Below are positions 17,424-24,579 of a DNA stretch of 64,000 nt, one piece after another. A model generated the notes under the pieces. The model worked only from the letters and a program-made list of their open reading frames with translations, had not been told where the DNA came from and searched no databases. This DNA is from Streptomyces lincolnensis (GTDB lineage: Bacteria > Actinomycetota > Actinomycetes > Streptomycetales > Streptomycetaceae), in assembly GCF_021173675.1 (NCBI RefSeq), contig NZ_JAIHON010000006.1, forward strand, positions 62,001 through 126,000. Reading direction: 5' to 3'. The translations under genes and the position numbers were made by a program. Position 1 is the first letter of the stretch, and each line of letters begins with the position of its first letter.

Positions 17424-18590
17424 TCACCGGTCCGAGGCCAGCACCAGGCCCGATGTCGGCACCCCTGTCCCCGCCGTCACCAGGACGCGCTCGGCGCCCG
17501 GTATCTGGTTCGCCGCGGTGCCCCGCAGCTGGCGCACTCCTTCCGCCATGCCGTTCATCCCGTGCAGATAGGCCTCCCCCAGTTGTCCGCCGTGGGTGTT
17601 CAGCGGAAGCTCCGCGCGCTGGACGAAGTCGGCCGCCTCGCCCTTCCCGCAGAACCCGAACTCCTCCAGCTGCATCAGCACGAACGGTGTGAAGTGGTCG
17701 TACAGGATCCCCACGTCGATGTCGGCCGGCGTGAGCCCCGAGGTCCGCCACAGCTGGCGGGCGACCACGGCCATCTCCGGCAGCCCGGTCAGGTCGTCCC
17801 GGTAGAAGCTGGTCATCTGCTCCTGCCCCCGGCCCGCTCCCTGGGCGGCGGCCGCGAGGACGGCGGGCGGGTGGGGCAGATCGCGGGCCCGCTCCACGGA
17901 GGTGACGACCAGCGCCTGGCCGCCGTCCGTCTCCTGGCAGCAGTCCAGCAGGCGGAGCGGTTCGACGATCCAGCGGGAGGCCGCGTGGTCGGCGAGGGTG
18001 ATGGGGCGGCCGTGGAAGTAGGCGGCCGGATTGGTGGCCGCGTGTCCGCGGTCCGTGACGGCCACGTGTCCGAAGGCCTCCGGGGTGAGGCCGTAGGTGT
18101 ACAGGTACCGCTGGGCCGCCATCGCCACCCAGGACGCCGGGGTGAGCAGCCCGAAGGGGAGGGACCAGCCGAGCGCGACCCCCTCGGCGGACGGCTCCCG
18201 GTGCTGCACGCCCGAGCCGAATCTGCGCCCCGACCGTTCGTTGAAGGCGCGGTAGCAGACCACCACCTCGGCGACTCCCGCGGCGATGGCGAGCGCCGCC
18301 TGCTGGACGGTGGCGCAGGCCGCGCCGCCGCCGTAGTGGACGCGGGAGAAGAAGGACAGCTCACCCATTCCGCAGGCCTGGGCCACGGTGATCTCGGGAC
18401 TGGTGTCCATCGTGAACGTGACCATCCCGTCCACGTCGTCCGGGCGCAGTCCGGCGTCGTCCAGCGCCGCCCGGACCGCCTCCGCGGCCAGCCGCAGCTC
18501 GCTGCGCCCGGAGTCCTTGGAGAACTCCGTGGCCCCGATGCCGACGATCGCCGCCCGCCCGCCGAGGGTGTCCTTGCTCCGTATGCTCAT
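17424..18590 (-). CDS. lipid-transfer/thiolase-like protein (Ltp2-type aldolase candidate)
   Basis: A 388-residue thiolase-superfamily protein. It has the N-terminal GIGATEFSKDSGRS, a GGGAACATVQQAALAIAAG segment where classical thiolases hold the active Cys (a Cys is present at about residue 92 but in an atypical context), and the C-terminal HGGQLGEAYLHGMNG motif. This profile is that of SCP2-like lipid-transfer proteins, of which Ltp2 is a retro-aldolase that cleaves a beta-hydroxyacyl-CoA side chain together with a DUF35 partner. It is the third gene of a tightly overlapping operon (4-base overlap with the MaoC gene) and its DUF35 partner is encoded at the front. The substrate is unknown. 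Confidence 0.8.
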   Translation of the reverse strand: MSIRSKDTLGGRAAIVGIGATEFSKDSGRSELRLAAEAVRAALDDAGLRPDDVDGMVTFTMDTSPEITVAQACGMGELSFFSRVHYGGGAACATVQQAALAIAAGVAEVVVCYRAFNERSGRRFGSGVQHREPSAEGVALGWSLPFGLLTPASWVAMAAQRYLYTYGLTPEAFGHVAVTDRGHAATNPAAYFHGRPITLADHAASRWIVEPLRLLDCCQETDGGQALVVTSVERARDLPHPPAVLAAAAQGAGRGQEQMTSFYRDDLTGLPEMAVVARQLWRTSGLTPADIDVGILYDHFTPFVLMQLEEFGFCGKGEAADFVQRAELPLNTHGGQLGEAYLHGMNGMAEGVRQLRGTAANQIPGAERVLVTAGTGVPTSGLVLASDR

Positions 18591-19039
18591 CCCGCCTCCT
18601 CGGAGGATGGGGTGGGGAGGGCCGGGGCGGGCGGGACAGTCGAAGCCGTCGGGACAGTCACCGTCACCGTGCCGGTCACATGGCGGCCGATGGCGTTGTC
18701 GCCGACCACGCGGACCGTCGCGGTGGCGCCGTCCGTCTCCTCGGTCACCTCCTCGATCGTGGCCGTCAACACCATCGTGTCGCCCGGGTGGTTGGGGGCG
18801 CCGAGTCTGATGGCGACCTTGCGGAGGACGGCCCGGGGGCCAAAGTGGTCCGTGATGTAGCGGCCGACCAGGCCGTTGGTCGTCAGGATGTTCATGAAGA
18901 TGTCGGGGGAGCCCTTCTGCCGGGCCAACTCCGGGTCGTGGTGCACGTCCTGGTAGTCCCGCGAGGCGATCGCCCCGGCGACGACCAGCGTCCGGGTGAC
19001 CGGGATCTCCACCGGCGGCAGCGTGTCACCGGGTCGCAT
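18587..19039 (-). CDS. MaoC-like hydratase subunit (ChsH1-like)
   Basis: A 150-residue single hot-dog domain beginning MRPGDTLPPVEIPVTRTLVVAGAIASRDYQDVHHDPELARQKGSPDIFMN. The segment with Asp and His (DYQDVHHDPE) is the hydratase-2 active-site motif. It overlaps the preceding gene by 14 bases and the following gene by 4, so translation is coupled. In actinobacteria such a lone MaoC protein pairs with a MaoC-DUF35 protein to form a hydratase acting on enoyl-CoA. Confidence 0.82.
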   Translation of the reverse strand: MRPGDTLPPVEIPVTRTLVVAGAIASRDYQDVHHDPELARQKGSPDIFMNILTTNGLVGRYITDHFGPRAVLRKVAIRLGAPNHPGDTMVLTATIEEVTEETDGATATVRVVGDNAIGRHVTGTVTVTVPTASTVPPAPALPTPSSEEAG

Positions 19040-19997
19040 ACGGACTCCCCTCGGGCTCCTCGGCGGCGCGGAAGACCGGCAGCACCAACTCCTCGTCGAA
19101 CCGCTGGAATTCGAGCCGGACGGGGCGGCCGACGCGCACCTGGTCGTGCGGTATCCCGACGACGTTGCTGATCATGCGGACGCCTTCGGTGAGTTCGATC
19201 AGCGCGACCGCGTAGGGAGGGTCGAAGGCGGGGAACGGCGGGTGGTGCATGACGACGTAGGAGTAGACGGTGCCCTCGCCCGTCGCCTCCACGGTGTCCC
19301 AGTCCGGGCTGCCGCAGGAGGCGCAGCCGGGCAGCCAGGGGAAGCGCAGGGTCGCGCAGTCCGCGCAGCGCTGGATGAGCAGGCGGTGCCGGCTCGCGCC
19401 GTCCCAGAAGCCGGCGTTGTCGCGGTTGACGACCGGGCGGGGGCGCGGGGGCTTCTTCTCCGGACGGCGCGCGGGGGCGTACTTGAGGATGCGGAAGCGG
19501 TGGGTGCCGACGAGATCCTCACCCGCCCGGATGTTCATACGGGTGGTGACGAAGTAGCCCGTGCCCAGCTTGGTCCGCTTCCGCTCCGACACCGACTCGA
19601 TCACCGTGTCGAAGGTGATCTCGTCGCCGGGCCGGAGGGGTCTGACGTACTCCTGCTCGCAGTCGGTGGCGACGACCGAGGTGCAGCCCGCCTCGTCGAG
19701 GAGGGAGAGGAGGTCGTCGTAGGCCTCCGTCCGTCCGGTGTGGCCGGAGAGGCCGCCCATGGTCCACGCCTGGAGCATGGTGGGCGGTGCGATGGCGTCC
19801 GGGCCGGTGTACGCCGGGTTGGTGTCTCCCATCGCCTCGCACCAGTGCCGGATCATGGGCGCGTTGACGGGGTCCTTGCCGGCGCCGGCGACGGCGGAGG
19901 CGCGCCCCTCGTAGGCCTTCAGCCGCTTCTCCAGATCCTCCTGGTCCCCCAGATCCTCCCGGTGCTGTTCCTCGTCCGCGGTTTCCACGGTTTCCAC
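19026..19997 (-). CDS. MaoC-DUF35 fusion (ChsH2-like)
   Basis: A 323-residue fusion. The N-terminal half (to about residue 175) is a MaoC-type hot-dog domain lacking the canonical Asp/His pair in its usual form, and the C-terminal half is a DUF35 OB-fold with a rubredoxin-like zinc ribbon (CADC, then CASC about 13 residues later). In steroid-degrading actinobacteria the N-terminal half supports a hydratase with ChsH1 and the DUF35 half docks Ltp2. The GTG start follows GGGGG. A 23-base near-perfect palindrome lies about 110 bases upstream. Gene order here is fusion, MaoC, lipid-transfer protein. Confidence 0.82.
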   Translation of the reverse strand: METVETADEEQHREDLGDQEDLEKRLKAYEGRASAVAGAGKDPVNAPMIRHWCEAMGDTNPAYTGPDAIAPPTMLQAWTMGGLSGHTGRTEAYDDLLSLLDEAGCTSVVATDCEQEYVRPLRPGDEITFDTVIESVSERKRTKLGTGYFVTTRMNIRAGEDLVGTHRFRILKYAPARRPEKKPPRPRPVVNRDNAGFWDGASRHRLLIQRCADCATLRFPWLPGCASCGSPDWDTVEATGEGTVYSYVVMHHPPFPAFDPPYAVALIELTEGVRMISNVVGIPHDQVRVGRPVRLEFQRFDEELVLPVFRAAEEPEGSPYATR

Positions 19998-20101
19998 GCT
20001 TCGCCCCCTTGCCGTCCCGTGCTCTTCGTCCCCTGCCGCATCGTGTTGTCACTTCTGGTACACCGCAGCCGCCCGCCGGGTTCCCACTCTTCCCACAACG
20101 A

Positions 20102-20123
20102 TTTCTGACTGTCCGTCAGATAT
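20102..20123. promoter_or_regulatory. operator-like palindrome upstream of the MaoC/Ltp2 operon
   Basis: TCTGACTGTCCGTCAGA at 20104-20120 has perfect 6-base arms TCTGAC/GTCAGA about a TGTCC core, and outer bases extend the symmetry to ATtTCTGAC / GTCAGAtAT. TetR-type proteins bind such sites. It lies in the 296-base gap just upstream of the operon. Confidence 0.6.
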
Positions 20124-20186
20124 GGTTCCCCGTCAAGGCCGACGGAGCCGCACGGTCAAGACCGACGAACCCGCACACGAAAACGC

Positions 20187-20220
20187 CTGCGCGGCGGTGC
20201 CCGAAGGCACCGCCGCGCAG
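20187..20220 (-). terminator. terminator of the small secreted protein gene
   Basis: A perfect 15-bp hairpin (CTGCGCGGCGGTGCC at 20187-20201; complement at 20206-20220) with a CGAA loop. On the minus strand it is followed by CGTTTTC, a T-run, so it ends the transcript of the gene at 20294-20620. Confidence 0.85.
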
Positions 20221-20293
20221 ACATGTCACACCCCACAGAGAACACCCCGGAGTCGGGAACCCGGCCGGGCCCGGCCGGTCCCCGCCCCTCAGA

Positions 20294-20620
20294 TCACCAC
20301 CACAGCGGGGTGAAGTTGACGGACGTGTTGTCGTTCCCCTGGTTGATGGCCGTGAACGCGGAACCGTTGACCTGGGCGGTGTTGCTCTGGTTCAAGGCCC
20401 CGGAGCCGACCGCCTGCTGCTGCGTGGTGGACGAGTTGCCGTTGTTGTCCCCGCCGACACCGCTGCCGACGATGCCCGCCGCGGCGTTCGTCACGGACGC
20501 GCTCGATCCGTCGTCCGCGATCGCGCCGTTGTCCGCCGTCGCGACGCCAGTGAAGAGCGCGGCTGCGAGCGGGAGAGCGGAGACGGCGGCGATGACACGG
20601 GCGGTACGGATGCTTGCCAT
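20294..20620 (-). CDS. small secreted Asn/Gln/Ser-rich protein
   Basis: A 108-residue precursor with a clear signal peptide (VIAAVSALPLAAALFTGVATA) and a mature chain of about 80 residues rich in Asn, Ser, Gly, Gln and Ala with no Cys. The mature region contains short motifs such as QQQAVGSGALNQSNTAQVNG and FTAINQGNDN, with regularly spaced Gln/Asn reminiscent of curlin repeats. The start has a strong GGAGGA site. It resembles small hydrophilic secreted proteins found in Streptomyces; it is not a chaplin (no Cys pair) and I cannot match it to a rodlin. Function unknown; surface fibre or matrix is only a guess. Confidence 0.65.
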   Translation of the reverse strand: MASIRTARVIAAVSALPLAAALFTGVATADNGAIADDGSSASVTNAAAGIVGSGVGGDNNGNSSTTQQQAVGSGALNQSNTAQVNGSAFTAINQGNDNTSVNFTPLWW

Positions 20621-20955
20621 GTTGTTCCTCCAGAACAGGGATTACCCACCGGCCGAAGAGCCGGAAAAGCATGAAGTACGGCTTCTACCAGGGCAGTTGG
20701 CCTACCGCCTGGTGTGGTGCTGCACGACGTCGCAAGATCAGAATGACCCACCGAATCCCCGGCGAACCACCCCGGAAGCCGTTATTCGCCCTCAAGCGTG
20801 ATGACAAGTCGATAAACCCCTTTCGCGACCTACCTTCCCAGGTCAGGGTGGTAGGGGCAGCTCCACCCCAAGCGCCGCAAGAGGTGAAGCGTTCCGGCAC
20901 ATTTCCAGCCAATCTGTTCGGCCCGGCGAGTCGCGACCGATCCCTCTTTCTTTTT
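20621..20955. other. non-coding gap between divergent genes
   Basis: This 335-base divergent region has no reliable gene. It holds a small hairpin CCGGC-N6-GCCGG (20649-20664) in the leader of the small secreted protein, and an AT-rich T-run just before the LexA-like box near the prim-pol start. Confidence 0.5.
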
Positions 20956-20971
20956 TCGAACACCTGTACGA
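20956..20971. promoter_or_regulatory. LexA (SOS)-like box
   Basis: TCGAACACCTGTACGA matches the actinobacterial LexA consensus TCGAAC-N4-GTTCGA at 15 of 16 informative plus spacer positions (one arm mismatch). It ends 10 bases before the prim-pol ATG and lies in an AT-rich promoter-like stretch. Confidence 0.6.
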
Positions 20972-20981
20972 GCATAGAGGT

Positions 20982-21851
20982 ATGGCCACCACCGACCGGC
21001 AGGCCACGACGCTGGCCCTCGCACACGCCCTGTCAGCCGCCGAACGCGGACTGGCCGTCATCCCCCTGTCCCGGACGAAACTCCCGGCCCTGCGCTCCCC
21101 CCACCGGGACGACCCCACCGCCCCGCTCTGCCACGGCGAGTGCGGCCGCTTCGGACACGGGGTCTACGACGCCGCCACCGACCCGGCACGCATCCGCGAA
21201 CTGTTCGCCGCCGCGCCCTGGGCCACCGGCTACGGCATCGCCTGCGGACTGCCGCCGCACCACCTCATCGGCATCGACCTCGACACCAAGTCCGGCACGA
21301 ACTCCTCCGCCGCCCTGCGCGAACTCGCCCTGCGCCACCTGTTCACGATCCCCGACACCGTCGTCGTCCTGACCCCGAGCGGTGGCCGCCACCTCTGGCT
21401 GAGCGGCCCGCCCGACGTCGTCGTCCCCAACTCCGCCGGCCGCCTCGCCCCCGGCATCGACATCCGCGGCGCCGGCGGCTACCTCGTCGGCCCCGGCTCC
21501 CGGACGGAACACGGTGAGTACGCCACCGCCCCCGGCACCGCCCACCTCGCCCCCGCGGCCTGCCCGCCCGCACTGCTGCGCCTGCTGCTTCCGCCGCCCC
21601 GCACCCACCAGCCCGCCGCCCCCGCCTCGGTCGACGGACACGGCCAGGGCCTCGTCCAGTTCGTCCTCGCCGCGCACGAGGGCCAGCGCAACACCCGCCT
21701 GTTCTGGGCCGCCTGCCGCGCCTACGAGGACGGCATCGGGCCCGCCCTCGTCGACCCCCTCGTCGACGCCGCCCTCAACACCGGCCTCACCGAACGCGAG
21801 GCCCGCGCGACGATCGCGTCGGCGGCGCGGATGACGGGGCACCGGCCTTGA
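20982..21851 (+). CDS. bifunctional DNA primase/polymerase (prim-pol)
   Basis: A 289-residue archaeo-eukaryotic primase-superfamily protein. The catalytic DxD is D99/D101 in GIDLDTK, the SGGRH motif is at 134-137 (GGRHLW), and PGIDIRGAGGYLVGPGS follows, all in the prim-pol order. No helicase domain is fused. Such enzymes act in plasmid, phage and AICE replication or in repair. The gene lies 1.2 kb outside attL, not inside the element, and a LexA-like box precedes it, so it may be DNA-damage inducible. The downstream gene is separated by about 150 bases. Confidence 0.85.
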   Translation: MATTDRQATTLALAHALSAAERGLAVIPLSRTKLPALRSPHRDDPTAPLCHGECGRFGHGVYDAATDPARIRELFAAAPWATGYGIACGLPPHHLIGIDLDTKSGTNSSAALRELALRHLFTIPDTVVVLTPSGGRHLWLSGPPDVVVPNSAGRLAPGIDIRGAGGYLVGPGSRTEHGEYATAPGTAHLAPAACPPALLRLLLPPPRTHQPAAPASVDGHGQGLVQFVLAAHEGQRNTRLFWAACRAYEDGIGPALVDPLVDAALNTGLTEREARATIASAARMTGHRP

Positions 21852-21997
21852 GAGGAGCGGCCGGCGGGCGCTCGGCCTGGCGCAGGCGCGGCGCGCCCCC
21901 CTGCGGCCTCAGGGAGGGAGCAACAAGCAATGGCCTCAGGGGGAGGCGTGAGAAACACAGGAGCACGATGCACCACCGCCGTCCTAGAGTCCCCACC

Positions 21998-22429
21998 ATG
22001 TCCCTGAGCCGAATCGTCCTCACCTCCGGCCGCTCCCTCGACCTCGCCGAGCTCCGCCTGTCCTCGACGTACGGCGGGATGCTCGAGGGCTACCCCTGCA
22101 AGGTGGTCAACGAGATGAGGATCCGGGGGCTGATGCACACGGCCGAACAGGCCTTCCCCTCCACGCCGGTGCACCTCGTGCCGCCGCCGCGCGAGTATCC
22201 CGACCAGTACACCGGCGCGTTCGGGCCGGTCGAGGTGCTGCCGAGCGTGGCCTGCGTCGGGTCGTTCCGCTCCACGGCACTGGACCCGGACAACGATCCG
22301 ATCCTGTACCGCTCGGCCCTCACCGTCGTCTGGTTCCAGCCCACGGCCCAGGTGCCCTCCGACTGCGACGCGGAACCCGATCTCCGGGACGTGGCGTGGG
22401 AGGAACTGGCCACAGACTACGAGCTGTAA
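21998..22429 (+). CDS. conserved hypothetical protein
   Basis: A 143-residue cytoplasmic-looking protein from the ATG at 21998, beginning MSLSRIVLTSGRSLDLAELRLSSTYGGML. It alternates beta strands and short helices and has no TM or signal. The mid-region contains VHLVPPPREYP, the C-terminus is acidic. I know it only as a type of protein common in Streptomyces; function unknown. The leader before the ATG is purine-poor and lacks a clear ribosome site. Confidence 0.6.
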   Translation: MSLSRIVLTSGRSLDLAELRLSSTYGGMLEGYPCKVVNEMRIRGLMHTAEQAFPSTPVHLVPPPREYPDQYTGAFGPVEVLPSVACVGSFRSTALDPDNDPILYRSALTVVWFQPTAQVPSDCDAEPDLRDVAWEELATDYEL

Positions 22430-22507
22430 CCCCTCTCACCGCCGCCCCCGGCCGCGCTCCCGGAAATCCGGTTCAGCGGGGCGGGGGCGGTGTGCCAGGG
22501 TCGGACG

Positions 22508-23047
22508 GTGACCGTCTCCCGATCAGACCTGCTGCGCCGTCAGTTCGATCTCACCTGGGCCCTGTTCGAGTACCACCTCGACCGGCTGGAGCCCGAGGAC
22601 TTCCTGTGGGAACCGGCGCCCCACTGCTGGACGGTCCGCCGGACCGCCGACGACACCTGGGTCCCGGACTGGGCCGACACCGAGCCCGACCCGGTCCCCG
22701 TACCCACCATCGCCTGGCTGAGCTGGCACATCGGCTGGTGGTGGAGCGTGACCCTCGACCACACGACGGGCCGCCCGCCCCGAGAACGCACCGACGTCAC
22801 CTGGCCCGGCCCCGGAAAACCCACCATCGAATGGCTCCGCGGCCTCCGCACCGACTGGCTCACCGCCCTCGCCGACCTCACCGAATCCGACCTCGACACC
22901 ACCGCGCGCTTCCCCCTGCCCGACGACCCCTCCTACACCGTCGCCGACATGCTGGCCTGGGTGAACGCCGAGCTGATGAAGAACGCGGCGGAGATCGGTC
23001 AGATGCGGATGCTGCGCGCGGCGCGCTCGGCACCCACTCCCGAATGA
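22508..23047 (+). CDS. DinB-like four-helix protein
   Basis: About 180 residues of a four-helix bundle with a DinB/MDMPI pattern: FDLTWALFEYHLDRLEPEDFLWEPAPHCWTVRR near the N-terminus, a conserved WLSWHIGWWW segment and a third helix with metal-type His/Asp. These proteins often bind Zn and may be thiol transferases (mycothiol-dependent in actinobacteria); the exact activity is not visible. GTGs at 22490 and 22508 are both possible; the second gives the family-like N-terminus TVSRSDLLRRQ. A hairpin terminator follows directly. Confidence 0.75.
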   Translation: MTVSRSDLLRRQFDLTWALFEYHLDRLEPEDFLWEPAPHCWTVRRTADDTWVPDWADTEPDPVPVPTIAWLSWHIGWWWSVTLDHTTGRPPRERTDVTWPGPGKPTIEWLRGLRTDWLTALADLTESDLDTTARFPLPDDPSYTVADMLAWVNAELMKNAAEIGQMRMLRAARSAPTPE

Positions 23048-23053
23048 TCACGC

Positions 23054-23087
23054 CGAAGGGGTGCCCCGGAATCGGAGCACCCCTTCG
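23054..23087. terminator. hairpin terminator at the chromosomal side of attL
   Basis: Perfect 11-bp arms CGAAGGGGTGC (23054-23064) and GCACCCCTTCG (23077-23087). It ends the DinB gene on the plus strand and, before insertion, would have been the terminator of tRNA-Ser(TGA) on the minus strand. Confidence 0.75.
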
Positions 23088-23093
23088 AACACC

Positions 23094-23152
23094 GCGGTGG
23101 GTGTGGGATTTGAACCCACGGTGACATCGCTGCCACGACGGTTTTCAAGACC
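23094..23152. repeat. attL: 59-bp duplicate of the tRNA-Ser 3' end
   Basis: Identical over 59 bases to 32814-32872. It covers the tRNA from within the anticodon stem to the discriminator and one flanking base; it is not a whole tRNA. Divergence begins immediately beyond (c versus t on the left, t versus g on the right). Confidence 0.95.
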
Positions 23153-23189
23153 TTTCACCGATCAAGGACGGTGAGGTCTCCGCCGCAGG

Positions 23190-24368
23190 TCAGAAGGGCA
23201 CGAGCGCCCCCGCCAAGCCGCCGTCATCGTCACCGTGCCCGCTACGTGCCCCATGGTCGTGATCGTGCCCGTTGACCCACGCGTCCGAGGCTTCGGCCAC
23301 CTGGTCATCGCGACCGGCGACCGGACGAGCGTAGTGCCGAGTGGTCACGCTCGCGTTCGAGTGTCCGAGGCGATGCGCGGCCGTCATCACTCCGTACTTG
23401 TCGGCCACCCAAGTCCCGTGCGAAGCCCGGAGATCATGCGGGGTCACGTCGGTGAGGCCAGCCGCTGACACGGCGGGGTCGAAGTAGGCCTTGCGCCACT
23501 GGTTGTAGTGCAGGGGCTTGCCCGCGGGGGTGGTGAACAACAGCGCAGCCCCATCGTCCGGCAGGGCCTCCATGTGCTTCCCGAGCCGCTTCGCCAGGGT
23601 GGGTGCCACGCGCAGTAGTCGCTTCTGGTGCGACTTCGGAGTGTCGAAGACCAAGGCGCCGTTCGCCTCGGCAAGGTTCTCGTCGACGAGCACCGTGCCG
23701 CCCGCCACATCAACATCGTCGCGGCGCAGCGCGAACGCCTCGCCAATCCGCAGGCCAGCAAAGGCCAGGAGCGCGATCAACAGGTCATGGGGCCTTTCAG
23801 CCTTCCGCACGAGGCTCGAGGCTTCCAGCGGCGTCAGGATGTGCGGCTCGGTCTGTGGCATCCGAGGCAGGCGCACACCTCGGCAAGGCGTCTGCGCAAT
23901 AAGACCGTTGTCTACCGCCGACGCCATGACCTGCGACAACACCCGGTACGCCTGCCGGATACGCGACGGGCTAAGCCCCTTGGTTCGCATCTGAGCAACC
24001 CACTCAGTCACCGTGATCGGCCGCAGGCTCGACAGCTCACGATCCCCAAGCGCCGGGTTGATCTGCGAATTGATCAACGATCGGTACGAGGCCTGCGTCT
24101 TGTGCTTGAGCTGCGGTGAAACGGCAGCCAGCCAGCGCGCCGACCAGTCCCGGACCGTCGTCTGTCCCTCAGCCGGATCGATCCAGCGGCCCTCTTCGAT
24201 CTCGATACGTTTCTTCGCTAGCCACCGATCAGCATCGGTGACCGTGGGGAACGTCCGATCCGCAGGCCGAAGCACACCATCAGGCCCCGGATACCGAGCT
24301 TGGTAGCGCCCTGAGGGCAGCTTCCGAATCCGACCGAAGCCACGGCGAGACTTGCGTTTCCCGGCCAT
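23190..24368 (-). CDS. int: tyrosine site-specific integrase
   Basis: A 392-residue tyrosine recombinase from the ATG at 24368 (GGAGGGC site). The N-terminal arm-binding/SAM-like region (to about 165) carries KRKSRRGFGRIRKLPSGRYQ and ends with the core-binding domain. The catalytic residues are R207 (GLRIGEA), K245, H311-xx-R314 (HDLR), H336 (GHSNAS) and Y346 (RHY). It catalyses integration into tRNA-Ser and excision with Xis. It ends 37 bases from attL and overlaps the xis stop, indicating coupling. The C-terminus has an unusual His/Asp-rich tail (GHDHDHGARSGHGDDDGG). Confidence 0.95.
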   Translation of the reverse strand: MAGKRKSRRGFGRIRKLPSGRYQARYPGPDGVLRPADRTFPTVTDADRWLAKKRIEIEEGRWIDPAEGQTTVRDWSARWLAAVSPQLKHKTQASYRSLINSQINPALGDRELSSLRPITVTEWVAQMRTKGLSPSRIRQAYRVLSQVMASAVDNGLIAQTPCRGVRLPRMPQTEPHILTPLEASSLVRKAERPHDLLIALLAFAGLRIGEAFALRRDDVDVAGGTVLVDENLAEANGALVFDTPKSHQKRLLRVAPTLAKRLGKHMEALPDDGAALLFTTPAGKPLHYNQWRKAYFDPAVSAAGLTDVTPHDLRASHGTWVADKYGVMTAAHRLGHSNASVTTRHYARPVAGRDDQVAEASDAWVNGHDHDHGARSGHGDDDGGLAGALVPF

Positions 24369-24577
24369 CAGGCAGCCCTCCTGAGGCTCGTTGGCCGGAG
24401 GAGCACCGGTTCCACGGTGTTCGCGGCCACGTAGGCCTCCAAGGCCCGTTCTGGGATGCGGACATGTCGGCCGACCTTCACGAAGGTGATCCGGCGCTCT
24501 TCGATCAGCCGACGCGAGAAGCGCACGGTAGTGCCGAGGCGTTCTGCGACCTCTTGGACGTCGAGGAGTCGCTCCAT
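24368..24577 (-). CDS. xis: excisionase (Xis), MerR-like HTH
   Basis: A 69-residue winged-helix protein from the ATG at 24577. RLLDVQEVAERLGTTVRFSRRLIEERRITFVKVGRHVRIPERALEAYV is the helix-turn-helix typical of AICE excisionases: recognition helix, then the GRHVRI wing. It binds att arms and drives excision with Int. The stop overlaps the int start and the ATG is just 3' of the rep stop, so rep-xis-int are translationally linked. Confidence 0.9.
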   Translation of the reverse strand: MERLLDVQEVAERLGTTVRFSRRLIEERRITFVKVGRHVRIPERALEAYVAANTVEPVLLRPTSLRRAA

Positions 24578-24579
24578 GG

